In this document: piece by piece, positions 1 through 6,618 of the stretch | Position numbering within the stretch: the stretch's first letter is position 1 | How the letters are laid out: every line of letters begins with the position of its first letter | Source: Colivivens sp964452915 | GTDB lineage: Bacteria > Bacteroidota > Bacteroidia > Bacteroidales > Bacteroidaceae | Direction of reading: 5' to 3' | DNA: 64,000 nt | Assembly: GCA_964452915.1 (NCBI GenBank) | Contig: CAYVNW010000010.1 | Span: forward strand, 1-64,000 | The notes under the pieces: generated by a model | What the model was told of the DNA's origin: nothing | Databases searched by the model: none | What the model saw: the letters and a program-made list of their open reading frames with translations, nothing else | Made by a program: the position numbers and the translations under genes

Positions 1-66
1 ACAATCCGCAATGCCTGCAAGGGCGTTGCGGATTTGCTGTATTATGATGGTTATGAATAAAAAACA
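1..66 (+). repeat. Hairpin repeat B, copy 1
   Basis: A 13-bp stem (3-15 pairing with 22-34, one G-U wobble, 6-nt loop) is followed by a conserved tail ending in a run of A. Related copies lie at 2272-2335 and 4573-4640. Stem bases differ between copies while pairing is largely kept, which suggests selection for structure. Here the tail leads into a promoter different from the one that follows the other two copies. No known repeat family recognised. Confidence 0.7.
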
Positions 67-74
67 ATGTTCTT

Positions 75-107
75 CTTTGTAGTTTTGTCGCTTTGTGTTA
101 TCTTTGC
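75..107 (+). promoter_or_regulatory. Bacteroidota-type promoter
   Basis: TTTG at 75-78, a 20-bp spacer and TATCTTTGC at 99-107 match the Bacteroidota housekeeping promoter. It points rightward into sequence that opposes the ATPase fragment at 98-382. The plus frame after it (119 onward) is open for about 26 codons, ending near 202, but has no ATG start. The promoter may have lost its gene by rearrangement. Confidence 0.55.
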
Positions 108-382
108 AGTGGATAAAACTGAAGGAATACTACAAGAATATCTTGAGTATCTATCAGGGTGAAGAAAAGACAGAGCGCAAAAGTGGCAATGGGTACTAAT
201 AGGTCATATTTGTGAATCTCATCAACGAAAAGGTATTTGCCACCTTTACGTGCAAAGTCATCCGCCAAGTCAATGAGTGTGTGGGAGGAAAAATACAAGT
301 CTTCTGCGACAACATAGAGTGTTTCCTTACGAGGCAGTTTCTCTTTTGTTTGCAAAGACACTACTTCTGGTTCAAACCGCAC
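98..382 (-). pseudogene. Fragment of an AAA-type ATPase (likely DUF4143 family)
   Basis: About the first 60 residues look like an internal piece of a Bacteroidota P-loop ATPase: a strand then KYLFVDEIHKY, the Walker B segment of DUF4143-type ATPases. No Walker A precedes it. After the Walker B the frame turns into hydrophobic sequence unlike the family and overlaps a rightward promoter, so homology seems to stop near position 205. The first possible start is a GTG directly after an in-frame stop. I read this as a remnant broken at both ends. The family call rests on a short motif. Confidence 0.5.
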
Positions 383-428
383 TCAACTTAGTGCGATAAA
401 ATACAAAAATCGCACTCAATTCAGTGCG
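378..428. repeat. Two 18-bp dyads at 33-bp period
   Basis: CGCACTCAACTTAGTGCG (378-395) and CGCACTCAATTCAGTGCG (411-428) each have 6-bp arms (CGCACT/AGTGCG) around a 6-bp centre. They start 33 bp apart with A/T-rich sequence between. They lie directly upstream (minus sense) of the ATPase fragment, where an operator would sit. The same 33-bp period recurs upstream of the ATPase gene at 2759-4045. No regulator is identified. Confidence 0.65.
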
Positions 429-484
429 AAATGGCTAATTTATAGCCACAGACGACACAGACATCACAGACATTATTTTCAAAA

Positions 485-1735
485 TTATTCAAGCAACAAC
501 TTGTATACAGGGACAACTTCTATGGAGATGCCTTTTTCCACAAAAGATTCTTCCTCATTGAAAGTTATTATGGAGGCTTTAGATATATGAAGGTAATTGG
601 CAGTCTTTATGATAGCCTCAACCTCACGTCGCCTTGTAGCTGCGTCGGTTATCGACCAAGCCACTTGAACAAGCAGTCTTTCTTCTGCCACAATGAAGTC
701 AACTTCAGCATTCTTGCGATAATATTGCAGTCTGTCGCCATATCTTCTGTAAAGACAAATCGCGACAAGGTTTTCAAGCAGCTTTGGTTCGGGATTTATA
801 ATGAACAGGATGAGAATGCCATTATCATAGAAATAATGCTTCTGTATGGATGCCCGCTCAGAGATACTGTCGGAATAGTTGGAGATGCTGAATGTAAGGT
901 AAGCATCGTGCAGATAGTCTATGTAGTCGGAGATTGTCTCACGGGCAATTTTGGCACCATCGCCTTGAAGGATATTTTGAAGTCGCTTGATACTTGTAGG
1001 TTGCATAACGCTGTCCGCCAACTTGCGAACAAGTATGCGCAGTTTCCGCTCATCGCGTATCTTATGCTTGATTACGATGTCGGAGAGCAATATCCTCTCA
1101 TAAAGGGACTGCATCCAACCGCGTTTATCAGCAAGGTCGAAGGACTCGGCGAAGCCGCCTTGATGCAGATATTCATCCATAAGTCTGACTACATCGCCAC
1201 TTTGTGGAGACAAATCCCAGTGTTTGCGGAGGGTTATATGTCGATAGTCCAAATATTCTTTGAAAGTGAAAGGAAACACTTCCTTGAGCAAATACCTTCC
1301 TCCAAGAGTGGAAGCGATTTCCCTGCTCAGCATGCGGGCATTGCTGCCTGTAATCATGACTTGGTATTTCTCATCGGCAAGCCTGCGGGCAAAATGCTCC
1401 CAACCGACTACATTCTGTATCTCGTCAAGAAATATCAGAGGCTTGTATGAAAACATCTCACGATATGCATCAAGGATGAGGTGGAGGTGTTCTTGCTTTA
1501 TGTCAGCTATACGCTCATCCTCGAAGTTCAGAAACAATACCTCCTCGATACTATGACCTACGTCAAGAAGTTGTTGTATATATTGATAGAGAAGAAAGCT
1601 CTTGCCTGCCCGACGAATGCCTACCAGTACTTGACACGCTCCTTTTTCGAAAGGGAAAGCACGTTTGATAAGTGAAATACCGGGTATAAGTTCCTGCTGG
1701 CGGAGAATGAGCTGTTTGATGGTCTGCTTGTCCAT
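485..1735 (-). CDS. DUF4143-type P-loop ATPase
   Basis: 416 residues, full length for this Bacteroidota family. Walker A is GIRRAGKS (39-46), Walker B LIFLDE (100-105), and TGSNA (129-133) fits the sensor position. The C-terminal part resembles DUF4143, with an EVDFIV...VQV pattern (roughly 342-363) like a PD-(D/E)XK nuclease core. The family is common and multicopy in Bacteroidota; its role is unsettled, with mobile-element and defence links proposed. It is divergent from the radical-SAM chimera at 1850, with about 115 bp between them carrying a promoter-like element and a dyad. It looks intact. The substrate is unknown. Confidence 0.85.
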   Translation of the reverse strand: MDKQTIKQLILRQQELIPGISLIKRAFPFEKGACQVLVGIRRAGKSFLLYQYIQQLLDVGHSIEEVLFLNFEDERIADIKQEHLHLILDAYREMFSYKPLIFLDEIQNVVGWEHFARRLADEKYQVMITGSNARMLSREIASTLGGRYLLKEVFPFTFKEYLDYRHITLRKHWDLSPQSGDVVRLMDEYLHQGGFAESFDLADKRGWMQSLYERILLSDIVIKHKIRDERKLRILVRKLADSVMQPTSIKRLQNILQGDGAKIARETISDYIDYLHDAYLTFSISNYSDSISERASIQKHYFYDNGILILFIINPEPKLLENLVAICLYRRYGDRLQYYRKNAEVDFIVAEERLLVQVAWSITDAATRRREVEAIIKTANYLHISKASIITFNEEESFVEKGISIEVVPVYKLLLE

Positions 1736-1760
1736 GAGTTGATGCTTTTAATTATAGGTG

Positions 1761-1812
1761 CAAAGATATAAAATTAATTTTATAGTGACAACTTCTTATA
1801 GATTTTTGTCAC
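1761..1812 (-). promoter_or_regulatory. Promoter and overlapping dyad of the ATPase gene
   Basis: Minus strand TATCTTTG (1768-1761) is a good -7 element, with GTTG (1792-1789) 20 bp upstream as an imperfect -33. An inverted repeat with 7-bp arms, GTGACAA (1785-1791) and TTGTCAC (1806-1812), spans the -33 element, a usual position for a repressor site. Regulation by the ATPase itself or a neighbour is inference. Confidence 0.5.
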
Positions 1813-1849
1813 GTATACACTGCATAAAATAGTAAAATCAATAACAATT

Positions 1850-2212
1850 ATGGCTTATAATAGAATTCCGCGTCCGACTGACGCAAGTATTATTTTGACG
1901 TATCGCTGTCCGATGCGTTGCGTGATGTGTAACATTTGGAAGAATCCGACAAAACGAACTGAGGAACTGAAGGCGGAGGACTTGAGAAGTCTGCCGCAAC
2001 TTAAGTTCATCAACCTCACGGGCGGTGAGCCGTTCATCCGTGAGGATTTGCCGGAGATAGTGGAGGAATGCTACAAGCATACTCTTGCCCAGATTGACAG
2101 CAAGGACTATGCCCTGCCATACAAGGCTGACGGACGCAGAGTGTTCAAGGTGGGCGTCAACTTCTCTACCAAGGAGAAGACCGTAGTGGAATGGAAATAT
2201 GTTAAATCATAA
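1850..2212 (+). pseudogene. Chimeric ORF: radical SAM N-terminus joined to PD-(D/E)XK C-terminus
   Basis: 120 residues. Residues 1-78 are the start of a radical SAM protein: C20, C24 and C27 form the CxxxCxxC iron-sulfur motif and TGGEP (57-61) is the SAM-binding strand, ending at EECYKHT. From residue 79 (about position 2084) it becomes the terminal 40 residues of an AAA-ATPase-like/PDDEXK_9 protein (AQIDSKDYALPYKADGR, GVNFS, EWKYV). Neither fold is complete, so catalysis is unlikely. A rearrangement joined two genes in frame. The only similar N-terminal partner in this window is the truncated gene at 5093-5737. Confidence 0.75.
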
Positions 2213-2271
2213 GGGTGCATTTGCTAACAGCCGGCAATAGCTATTATGAGAGACATATATAATAAGGTGTA

Positions 2272-2335
2272 ACAATTCGCAAAGCCTATGATGGTATTGC
2301 GGATTTGCTGTATTATGGCGGTTATGAATAAAAAA
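2272..2335 (+). repeat. Hairpin repeat B, copy 2
   Basis: Stem 2274-2286 with 2293-2305, less perfect than copies 1 and 3, then the same tail ending in an A run. It is followed at once by the promoter cassette at 2336-2466. The conserved block shared with 4573-4730 covers hairpin, tail, promoter and 5' hairpin. Confidence 0.7.
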
Positions 2336-2360
2336 TGCAACTAAATGCGACTGAAATTTT

Positions 2361-2391
2361 TTTGTGGTTACATGGAATGTGCGTACCTTTG
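2361..2391 (+). promoter_or_regulatory. Consensus promoter of sRNA-like cassette 1
   Basis: TTTG (2361-2364), exactly 19 bp, then TACCTTTG (2384-2391): a textbook Bacteroidota promoter. Transcription should begin near 2396. The flanks are almost identical to those of the promoter at 4662-4692. Confidence 0.8.
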
Positions 2392-2395
2392 CACC

Positions 2396-2466
2396 GGGAT
2401 TCAGAGAATCCCAGAAACAACAATTATAGGAAGGAATCCGTGCGTGACGCTTGGATTCCTTTTTTG
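2396..2466 (+). ncRNA. Putative small RNA, cassette 1
   Basis: The predicted transcript of about 71 nt opens with a 7-bp hairpin, GGGATTC (2396-2402)/GAATCCC (2406-2412), followed by an A/C-rich single-stranded stretch. It ends in an intrinsic terminator with arms AGGAATCC (2432-2439) and GGATTCCT (2453-2460) followed by T residues. No start codon with a usable frame lies inside. The 5' hairpin arms are also complementary to the terminator arms, so alternative pairing is possible. Promoter, folded start and close terminator fit a small RNA. An alternative is a promoter and leader cut off from its gene by a terminator. No known RNA family recognised. Confidence 0.5.
2432..2466 (+). terminator. 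Intrinsic terminator of cassette 1
   Basis: An 8-bp perfect stem (AGGAATCC/GGATTCCT, 13-nt loop) is followed by TTTTT at 2461-2465. Confidence 0.75.
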
Positions 2467-2485
2467 TATAATAGTGGTTGTGGCA

Positions 2486-2538
2486 CCTATTCAAAGTGCT
2501 TCTTGTTAATGCTCATGACTTGATATATCTGTGGCATG
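2486..2538. repeat. Repeat A, copy 1 (possible gene remnant on the minus strand)
   Basis: About 53 bp similar to 4386-4439, with roughly three quarters of positions identical. On the minus strand the two copies read MPQIYQVMSINKKHFE-stop and MPQADQVVSIYQRALWVG, so the MPQ..QV.SI core is kept. The minus frame of this copy stays open upstream to about 2590 after a stop. It looks like a decayed C-terminal coding end. I do not recognise the protein. The rest of the 2213-2758 gap shows nothing more. Confidence 0.45.
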
Positions 2539-2758
2539 TGCCGGTGTTCTTGATCCTTGGCGGTTTTTATCAAAGAGGAATAAATTACTCATCTTACTCT
2601 TCAATGGTTTTGGTTTAAGAAGATGTTCATTGATACTTACAGCCATACAAACATCACCAACTATCTGCGGAGGAGAGAAGAGAGAATAAATTTTAATGTC
2701 AGAAAAGACTGACCACTGATGATTGCAGATGGATTGGCATGAACATGGTGGATTAGCA

Positions 2759-4045
2759 TCAATTGTTGTTTAGGAGCCAGTCGGTGGCAAGTACACAATG
2801 GATAGTGAGTCCGTCTACTTGTATATCACGTGGTTCTCCAGCCCACATCACCAATGTAAGGTCGGTGCAGTGGGTGGCTTTAGAGCCTTTCAGCAGTCCG
2901 CCGACCTCACGATTGTAAAGTTTGATTTTTGGATTGGTGAAATCATAAGTCACTTGAATGAGTTGCGTAATATGCCCTTGTTCCACGACAGCAAAGTCTA
3001 CCTCGTAGTTTCTGCCATCACGGAGGTAGTACAGCTCTTGTGTGGCATATTTCATGCGGCGAAGCAGTTCTATTGCTACTATGTTCTCAAGTCTCCAACC
3101 TAAATTCTCTGTTTGTATTGTATGTTCCCGTTGGGATATGAATGATATGTCGATAGCATAGCATTTTCTGGTGCTGTTGCGAATAACATTTTTAAAGGCA
3201 TATCGCTGGATGCTACATGTCAGATATGCATTGTCAAGATATGCGAGATAGTTCTTGATGGTATGTACAGATTTTACCTGCATGTCTTTTGCAATACCAG
3301 TGTATGATTTCTCCTGACAGAACGCATCGAGAATGTAGTTGGCAAGGTCATATATAGTTTTCTTGTAGCGTATTTTATAGCGTTTGCAGATGTCTTTCTC
3401 AATAATGGCACGAAACAGTGACTGCACATAAACTTTGGGAGATAATGACGGGTTTTGTAACAATTCAGGGAAACCTCCGACATTGATATATTCGTTCAAG
3501 GCATAGTTTCGTAGGCCTATGGCTTTGGTCGATGGTCTTGTAATATCAATTTGCTTGTAAAAACAATATTCATGGAATGAGAATGGAAACAGTTCGATTA
3601 AATTGTAACGACCTGTCATGTGCGTTATGAGTTCGCTGCTCAGCAGGTTTGCGTTACTGCCAGTCAGAATAATCCGTATCTTCATTCGCAACAGTCGATT
3701 GATAAACAGCGGCCATGCATCCACATTTTGAATTTCATCGAGAAACAGGTGGGTAAAATTTCCGTAGATTCCATACAGTTCCACGAGAATGTCGTTGAGG
3801 TCTTCTGTACGCACATTGTTGAGCCGTTCGTCATCGAAGTTAACGTATGCGAAGTTTACTTTACTCTGGAGAAGTACTTTTTGGCAGAGTGTTGATTTTC
3901 CACTACGTCGCATGCCTATTACGATTTGGGCCAGATTACTATCCAAATTTATTTCAGATTCCTCATTGCGAGGGCAGAGCTGCGACAAATCTATCTCATG
4001 CAGTTCATCGCGCTGATCATACAGAATATTTGCAAACTTGTTCAT
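2759..4045 (-). CDS. DUF4143-type P-loop ATPase, second copy
   Basis: 428 residues from the ATG at 4045. A longer frame reaches 4198 but only translates the upstream 33-bp repeat and crosses the promoter, so I reject it. Walker A is GMRRSGKS (44-51) and Walker B LFLDE (100-104), with TGSNA shortly after. The C-terminal half has the DUF4143 pattern, with YEVDFAV and QLIQV as a possible PD-(D/E)XK-like core. It is same-family but clearly divergent from the ATPase at 485-1735, so this is not a recent duplication. A -7 element lies at 4078-4071. Cellular role unknown. Confidence 0.85.
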   Translation of the reverse strand: MNKFANILYDQRDELHEIDLSQLCPRNEESEINLDSNLAQIVIGMRRSGKSTLCQKVLLQSKVNFAYVNFDDERLNNVRTEDLNDILVELYGIYGNFTHLFLDEIQNVDAWPLFINRLLRMKIRIILTGSNANLLSSELITHMTGRYNLIELFPFSFHEYCFYKQIDITRPSTKAIGLRNYALNEYINVGGFPELLQNPSLSPKVYVQSLFRAIIEKDICKRYKIRYKKTIYDLANYILDAFCQEKSYTGIAKDMQVKSVHTIKNYLAYLDNAYLTCSIQRYAFKNVIRNSTRKCYAIDISFISQREHTIQTENLGWRLENIVAIELLRRMKYATQELYYLRDGRNYEVDFAVVEQGHITQLIQVTYDFTNPKIKLYNREVGGLLKGSKATHCTDLTLVMWAGEPRDIQVDGLTIHCVLATDWLLNNN

Positions 4046-4070
4046 GTCAGATATTATTGATTTGCAGGTA

Positions 4071-4078
4071 CAAAGATA
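4071..4078 (-). promoter_or_regulatory. Promoter -7 element of second ATPase
   Basis: Minus strand TATCTTTG (4078-4071) lies about 25 bp upstream of the ATG at 4045, which supports that start. No clear TTTG is seen 19-20 bp upstream, so an activator or the neighbouring repeats may matter. Confidence 0.5.
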
Positions 4079-4114
4079 ATAAAAAATCTCATTTCGAGAA
4101 TGCAATATTATGCA

Positions 4115-4202
4115 AACTGCACAAGTCTGCAAGTTTTTAACGTCACTAACTGCACAAATCCGCAAGTTTTTAACATCACTAACTGCACAAATCTGCAAGT
4201 TC
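4115..4202. repeat. 33-bp tandem repeat, 2.7 copies
   Basis: Units start at 4115, 4148 and 4181, each opening with AACTGCACAA. Units 1 and 2 differ at three positions. Each contains an imperfect dyad, AACTGCA then TGCAAGTT around a 6-bp centre. The array sits just upstream of the promoter of the second ATPase. It is too short and its units too uniform for a CRISPR array, and there are no spacers. An iteron-like operator is plausible. Confidence 0.75.
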
Positions 4203-4385
4203 CTTTACCACGAGCATGCAACTAAAAGTGAGATATTCCTGTTGGCGTTTGGATTAGCACTGGTAGGTACTTGTCTTGAGAACTTGAAAAGATAACAATA
4301 TAATATGGATAAACACGCTCTCTTTCTGTTGACATAGCAAAGGGCATTGCGATCATCACAATTGTACTTGGGCATATAGACTACG

Positions 4386-4439
4386 CCTACCCAAAGTGCT
4401 CTTTGGTAAATGCTCACGACTTGATCTGCCTGCGGCATG
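4386..4439. repeat. Repeat A, copy 2
   Basis: Partner of 2486-2538. A shorter imperfect echo of its end (CTGTGGCATG) follows at about 4457-4470. In both places repeat A lies next to a hairpin repeat B/promoter cassette, but on opposite sides of it. No intact gene is present from 4203 to 5092. Confidence 0.45.
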
Positions 4440-4572
4440 CTATGCGCCCCCAGTCAGCCTGTGGCATGACAGAGGTTGACCGGCACAAGGCACGGTCACT
4501 GCAATCAGCATGACGGGAGGGAGGTGGTATGAAGGAGTGGCAAGGTATGACAAGCGAGGTTGATGACGATAG

Positions 4573-4640
4573 ATAATCCGCAATGCCCAAACTGGGTGTT
4601 GCGGATTGTTTGTATTATGATGGTTATGAATAAAAATGCA
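4573..4640 (+). repeat. Hairpin repeat B, copy 3
   Basis: 14-bp stem (4575-4588 with 4594-4607, including G-U pairs, 5-nt loop) followed by the same tail. It runs directly into the second promoter cassette. Confidence 0.7.
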
Positions 4641-4661
4641 ACTAAATGCGACTGAAATTAT

Positions 4662-4692
4662 TTTGTGGTTACATGGAATGTGCGTACCTTTG
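4662..4692 (+). promoter_or_regulatory. Consensus promoter of sRNA-like cassette 2
   Basis: TTTG (4662-4665), 19 bp, TACCTTTG (4685-4692), with the same spacer as the promoter at 2361-2391. Confidence 0.8.
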
Positions 4693-4696
4693 CACC

Positions 4697-4770
4697 GGGA
4701 TTCAGAGAATCCCAGAAACAACAATTATAAATGGTGGCAGTTCTTGTTTTGTACTTGAGCTGCCTTTTTG
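4697..4770 (+). ncRNA. Putative small RNA, cassette 2
   Basis: It begins with the same 7-bp hairpin (4697-4703/4707-4713) and A/C-rich linker as the transcript at 2396, then diverges. An unrelated terminator-like hairpin, GGCAGTTC (4736-4743)/GAGCTGCC (4757-4764) with one G-U pair, is followed by TTTTT. Conserved start and different 3' end are the notable point. An ATG at 4731 opens a 75-codon frame, but it runs through the terminator stem and resembles nothing I know. A leader of a lost gene is the alternative. Confidence 0.45.
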
Positions 4771-5036
4771 ATTTTTCACGAAACTTGGATGCTACGCTTC
4801 ACTATCTCAAGCACCGTCCATGCATGGGCCGTGTGCAGGGTGTGTCGCACCACCCTACTTCACATGCTACGCATAATGAGGCAGGGGCGCTAAGCGGTAA
4901 GCACGCCGGACTCAAAGATGGGCTATGTTATGATGCGAGTGATATGAGATTGCTGTAATAAGGCTAACTTTTTATATAACAGGCACCGCTTAATGGGTTT
5001 TCTGATAAATGAATGATTATAAAAATGTGGTTTTCT

Positions 5037-5067
5037 TTTGCCGTTTGGCCATTTTATGTTACCTTTG
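5037..5067 (+). promoter_or_regulatory. Promoter of truncated AAA-ATPase-like gene
   Basis: TTTG (5037-5040), 19 bp, TACCTTTG (5060-5067). It sits inside the longest open frame, which shows that translation must begin at the ATG at 5093 and not at 5009. Confidence 0.75.
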
Positions 5068-5092
5068 CAGCAAAGACAACGGAAAGAATGCT

Positions 5093-5737
5093 ATGAAATA
5101 TCCTATTGGCATACAGACGTTCGAGAAGATCATCAAGCAGAAGATGGCTTACGTTGACAAGACGGCGCAGATGTACCGCCTGGCTAACGGAACGCAGAAC
5201 AACTTCCTTAGCCGTCCACGACGGTTCGGAAAATCGCTGCTTGTAACCACACTACAGGCTTACTTCGAGGGGAGGCACGACTTGTTCAAGGGTATCGCCA
5301 TCGAGAAGTTGGAAACGGAATGGACCGTGTATCCTGTGATACACTTGGATTTGAGCAGTGGCAAGTTTTACAGTCTCGAGAACTTGCATGCGGTGCTTGG
5401 TGGCATGCTTGAAACCTACGAGAGGCGTTATAATATCATAGTGGATTCAGACGTAAAAAGAGCTTACGGAAAGCGGCTTGGTGATATAATTTCCGCTGCC
5501 ACCAAAACTACCGGCAAGCAAGCAGTGGTGCTGAACGACGAGTATGATGCTCCGATGCTCGACAGTATATCGGACGGGAAACTACAGAAGCAGATCCGTG
5601 ACATCATGCGTGACTTCTTCAGTCCGCTGAAGGCACAGGAAGGCAACCTGCGGTTCGTGTTCCTTACAGGTATCACTAAGTTCAGTCAGCTCAGCATCTT
5701 CTCGGAACTGAACAATATCAAATACATTAAAGCATAA
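5093..5737 (+). pseudogene. Truncated AAA-ATPase-like / PD-(D/E)XK protein
   Basis: 214 residues from the ATG at 5093. It begins like the AAA-ATPase_like family (PF09820): MKYPIGIQTFEKI, a YVDKT element (20-24) and Walker A RPRRFGKS (41-48). The Walker B-like segment reads VVLNDEYDAP, where I would expect an Ile before DEYD. It then breaks off at FSELNNI. Family members run to about 500-550 residues with a C-terminal PDDEXK_9 nuclease domain, so more than half is missing. A same-family C-terminal tail lies in the chimera at 1850-2212. The product is unlikely to be functional. Confidence 0.75.
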
Positions 5738-5748
5738 AATACTTTATC

Positions 5749-6255
5749 ATGAATACAGAGGACCCAAAATGCACTGAGATCATAGAAATAAAATGGTCTC
5801 CTTCAGACAATCAGCCGAATTTAGCTGAAGTACTAGCAGAGTATCTGATACGCTCCGCCATGGACAACAAGCCTGTTTGCCTGCATATAATAAAAGTGGA
5901 CAACGGCCATAAAACGGCAAAAACCGATAAAAGCAGAAAACGAGCCCCTTTCTCCTCATGTATTATGGATTACTATCGAAGGAATGAAATCCTGGCTCTG
6001 CTGCACTCGGTGATTGACGGCAAGGGTGCCAAGGAACTCGGACATATCATACATACTCTCATTAATTCGGGCGTAATACTTAGGCCTACATTTACACAAC
6101 TTAAGGATGAGTTTCAGATAACCCATACAAGAAGTGCGTACGAGAAGTATATGAAGGAGTATATAATAATACCGGAGGATATATCAAATCATATACGCGA
6201 GGTGTTTAAGGATTTCATAATAAAGGGTAACAAACGATATAATGAAATTAGATAA
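5749..6255 (+). CDS. Hypothetical protein, 168 aa
   Basis: Not recognised. It follows the truncated ATPase by 11 bp and may share its transcript. No signal peptide or membrane segment. The first 55 residues are acidic to neutral, followed by a basic patch (KTAKTDKSRKR) and then a mostly helical region with RPTFTQLKDEFQI and RSAYEKYMKEYI. The last half could be a helical DNA- or protein-binding domain like those in mobile-element accessory proteins, but that is only an impression. Codon use is ordinary, with no disruption. The 6256-6570 stretch after it holds nothing I can identify. Confidence 0.55.
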   Translation: MNTEDPKCTEIIEIKWSPSDNQPNLAEVLAEYLIRSAMDNKPVCLHIIKVDNGHKTAKTDKSRKRAPFSSCIMDYYRRNEILALLHSVIDGKGAKELGHIIHTLINSGVILRPTFTQLKDEFQITHTRSAYEKYMKEYIIIPEDISNHIREVFKDFIIKGNKRYNEIR

Positions 6256-6570
6256 AGAACAATCAGTAACACCAATGACGATGTTGCAGATTGTCGGCTT
6301 TTTACAGAGAAAGTGATGACCGGTAAGCACAGGACCCTGCACAGGCCGATATGTAGGGCGTCTCGGAAAAGCTCAAGCAAACTTAGTTCTTTTGTCTGAC
6401 TTGTATCATTTGTCACTCGTGCATGCTCGGGGTGACGCGGTTGGTGATTGCCAGAGTAATTACATCTTATTATTTATATGCGTGAGGGAAATAGGACTTG
6501 TGGATTAATATACTGTGACGTGGATGTGATGGAATTGGAGGAAACTATGAGTTGTTTAGCATTGCCCTTA

Positions 6571-6613
6571 TACATAACAAAAACGACGGAGTAACTCCGT
6601 CGTTTTTGTATGT
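6571..6613. terminator. Strong bidirectional terminator after ssrA
   Basis: A near-perfect palindrome centred on TAA at 6592-6594, with GC-rich core CGACGGAG/CTCCGTCG flanked by A- and T-rich arms. It gives a hairpin with a U tract in either direction and lies just downstream of the tmRNA 3' end. Confidence 0.85.
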
Positions 6614-6618
6614 ATAAG

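Noticed and set aside
587..1450. Long plus-strand ORF opposite the first ATPase
   Set aside because: Shadow frame of the minus-strand gene, which carries clear Walker motifs.
4046..4198. N-terminal extension of the second DUF4143 ATPase
   Set aside because: It is translation of the tandem repeat (CAVSDVKNL repeated) and crosses the promoter; the ATG at 4045 fits the family.
4115..4202. Possible CRISPR array
   Set aside because: Units are 33 bp, directly joined and almost identical throughout, with no unique spacers and no cas genes.
4731..4958. 75-codon ORF after the second cassette
   Set aside because: Runs through a terminator stem, shows no protein-like pattern and resembles nothing known.
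5009..5092. N-terminal extension of the truncated AAA-ATPase-like gene
   Set aside because: The promoter lies inside it, so the transcript starts after 5068.
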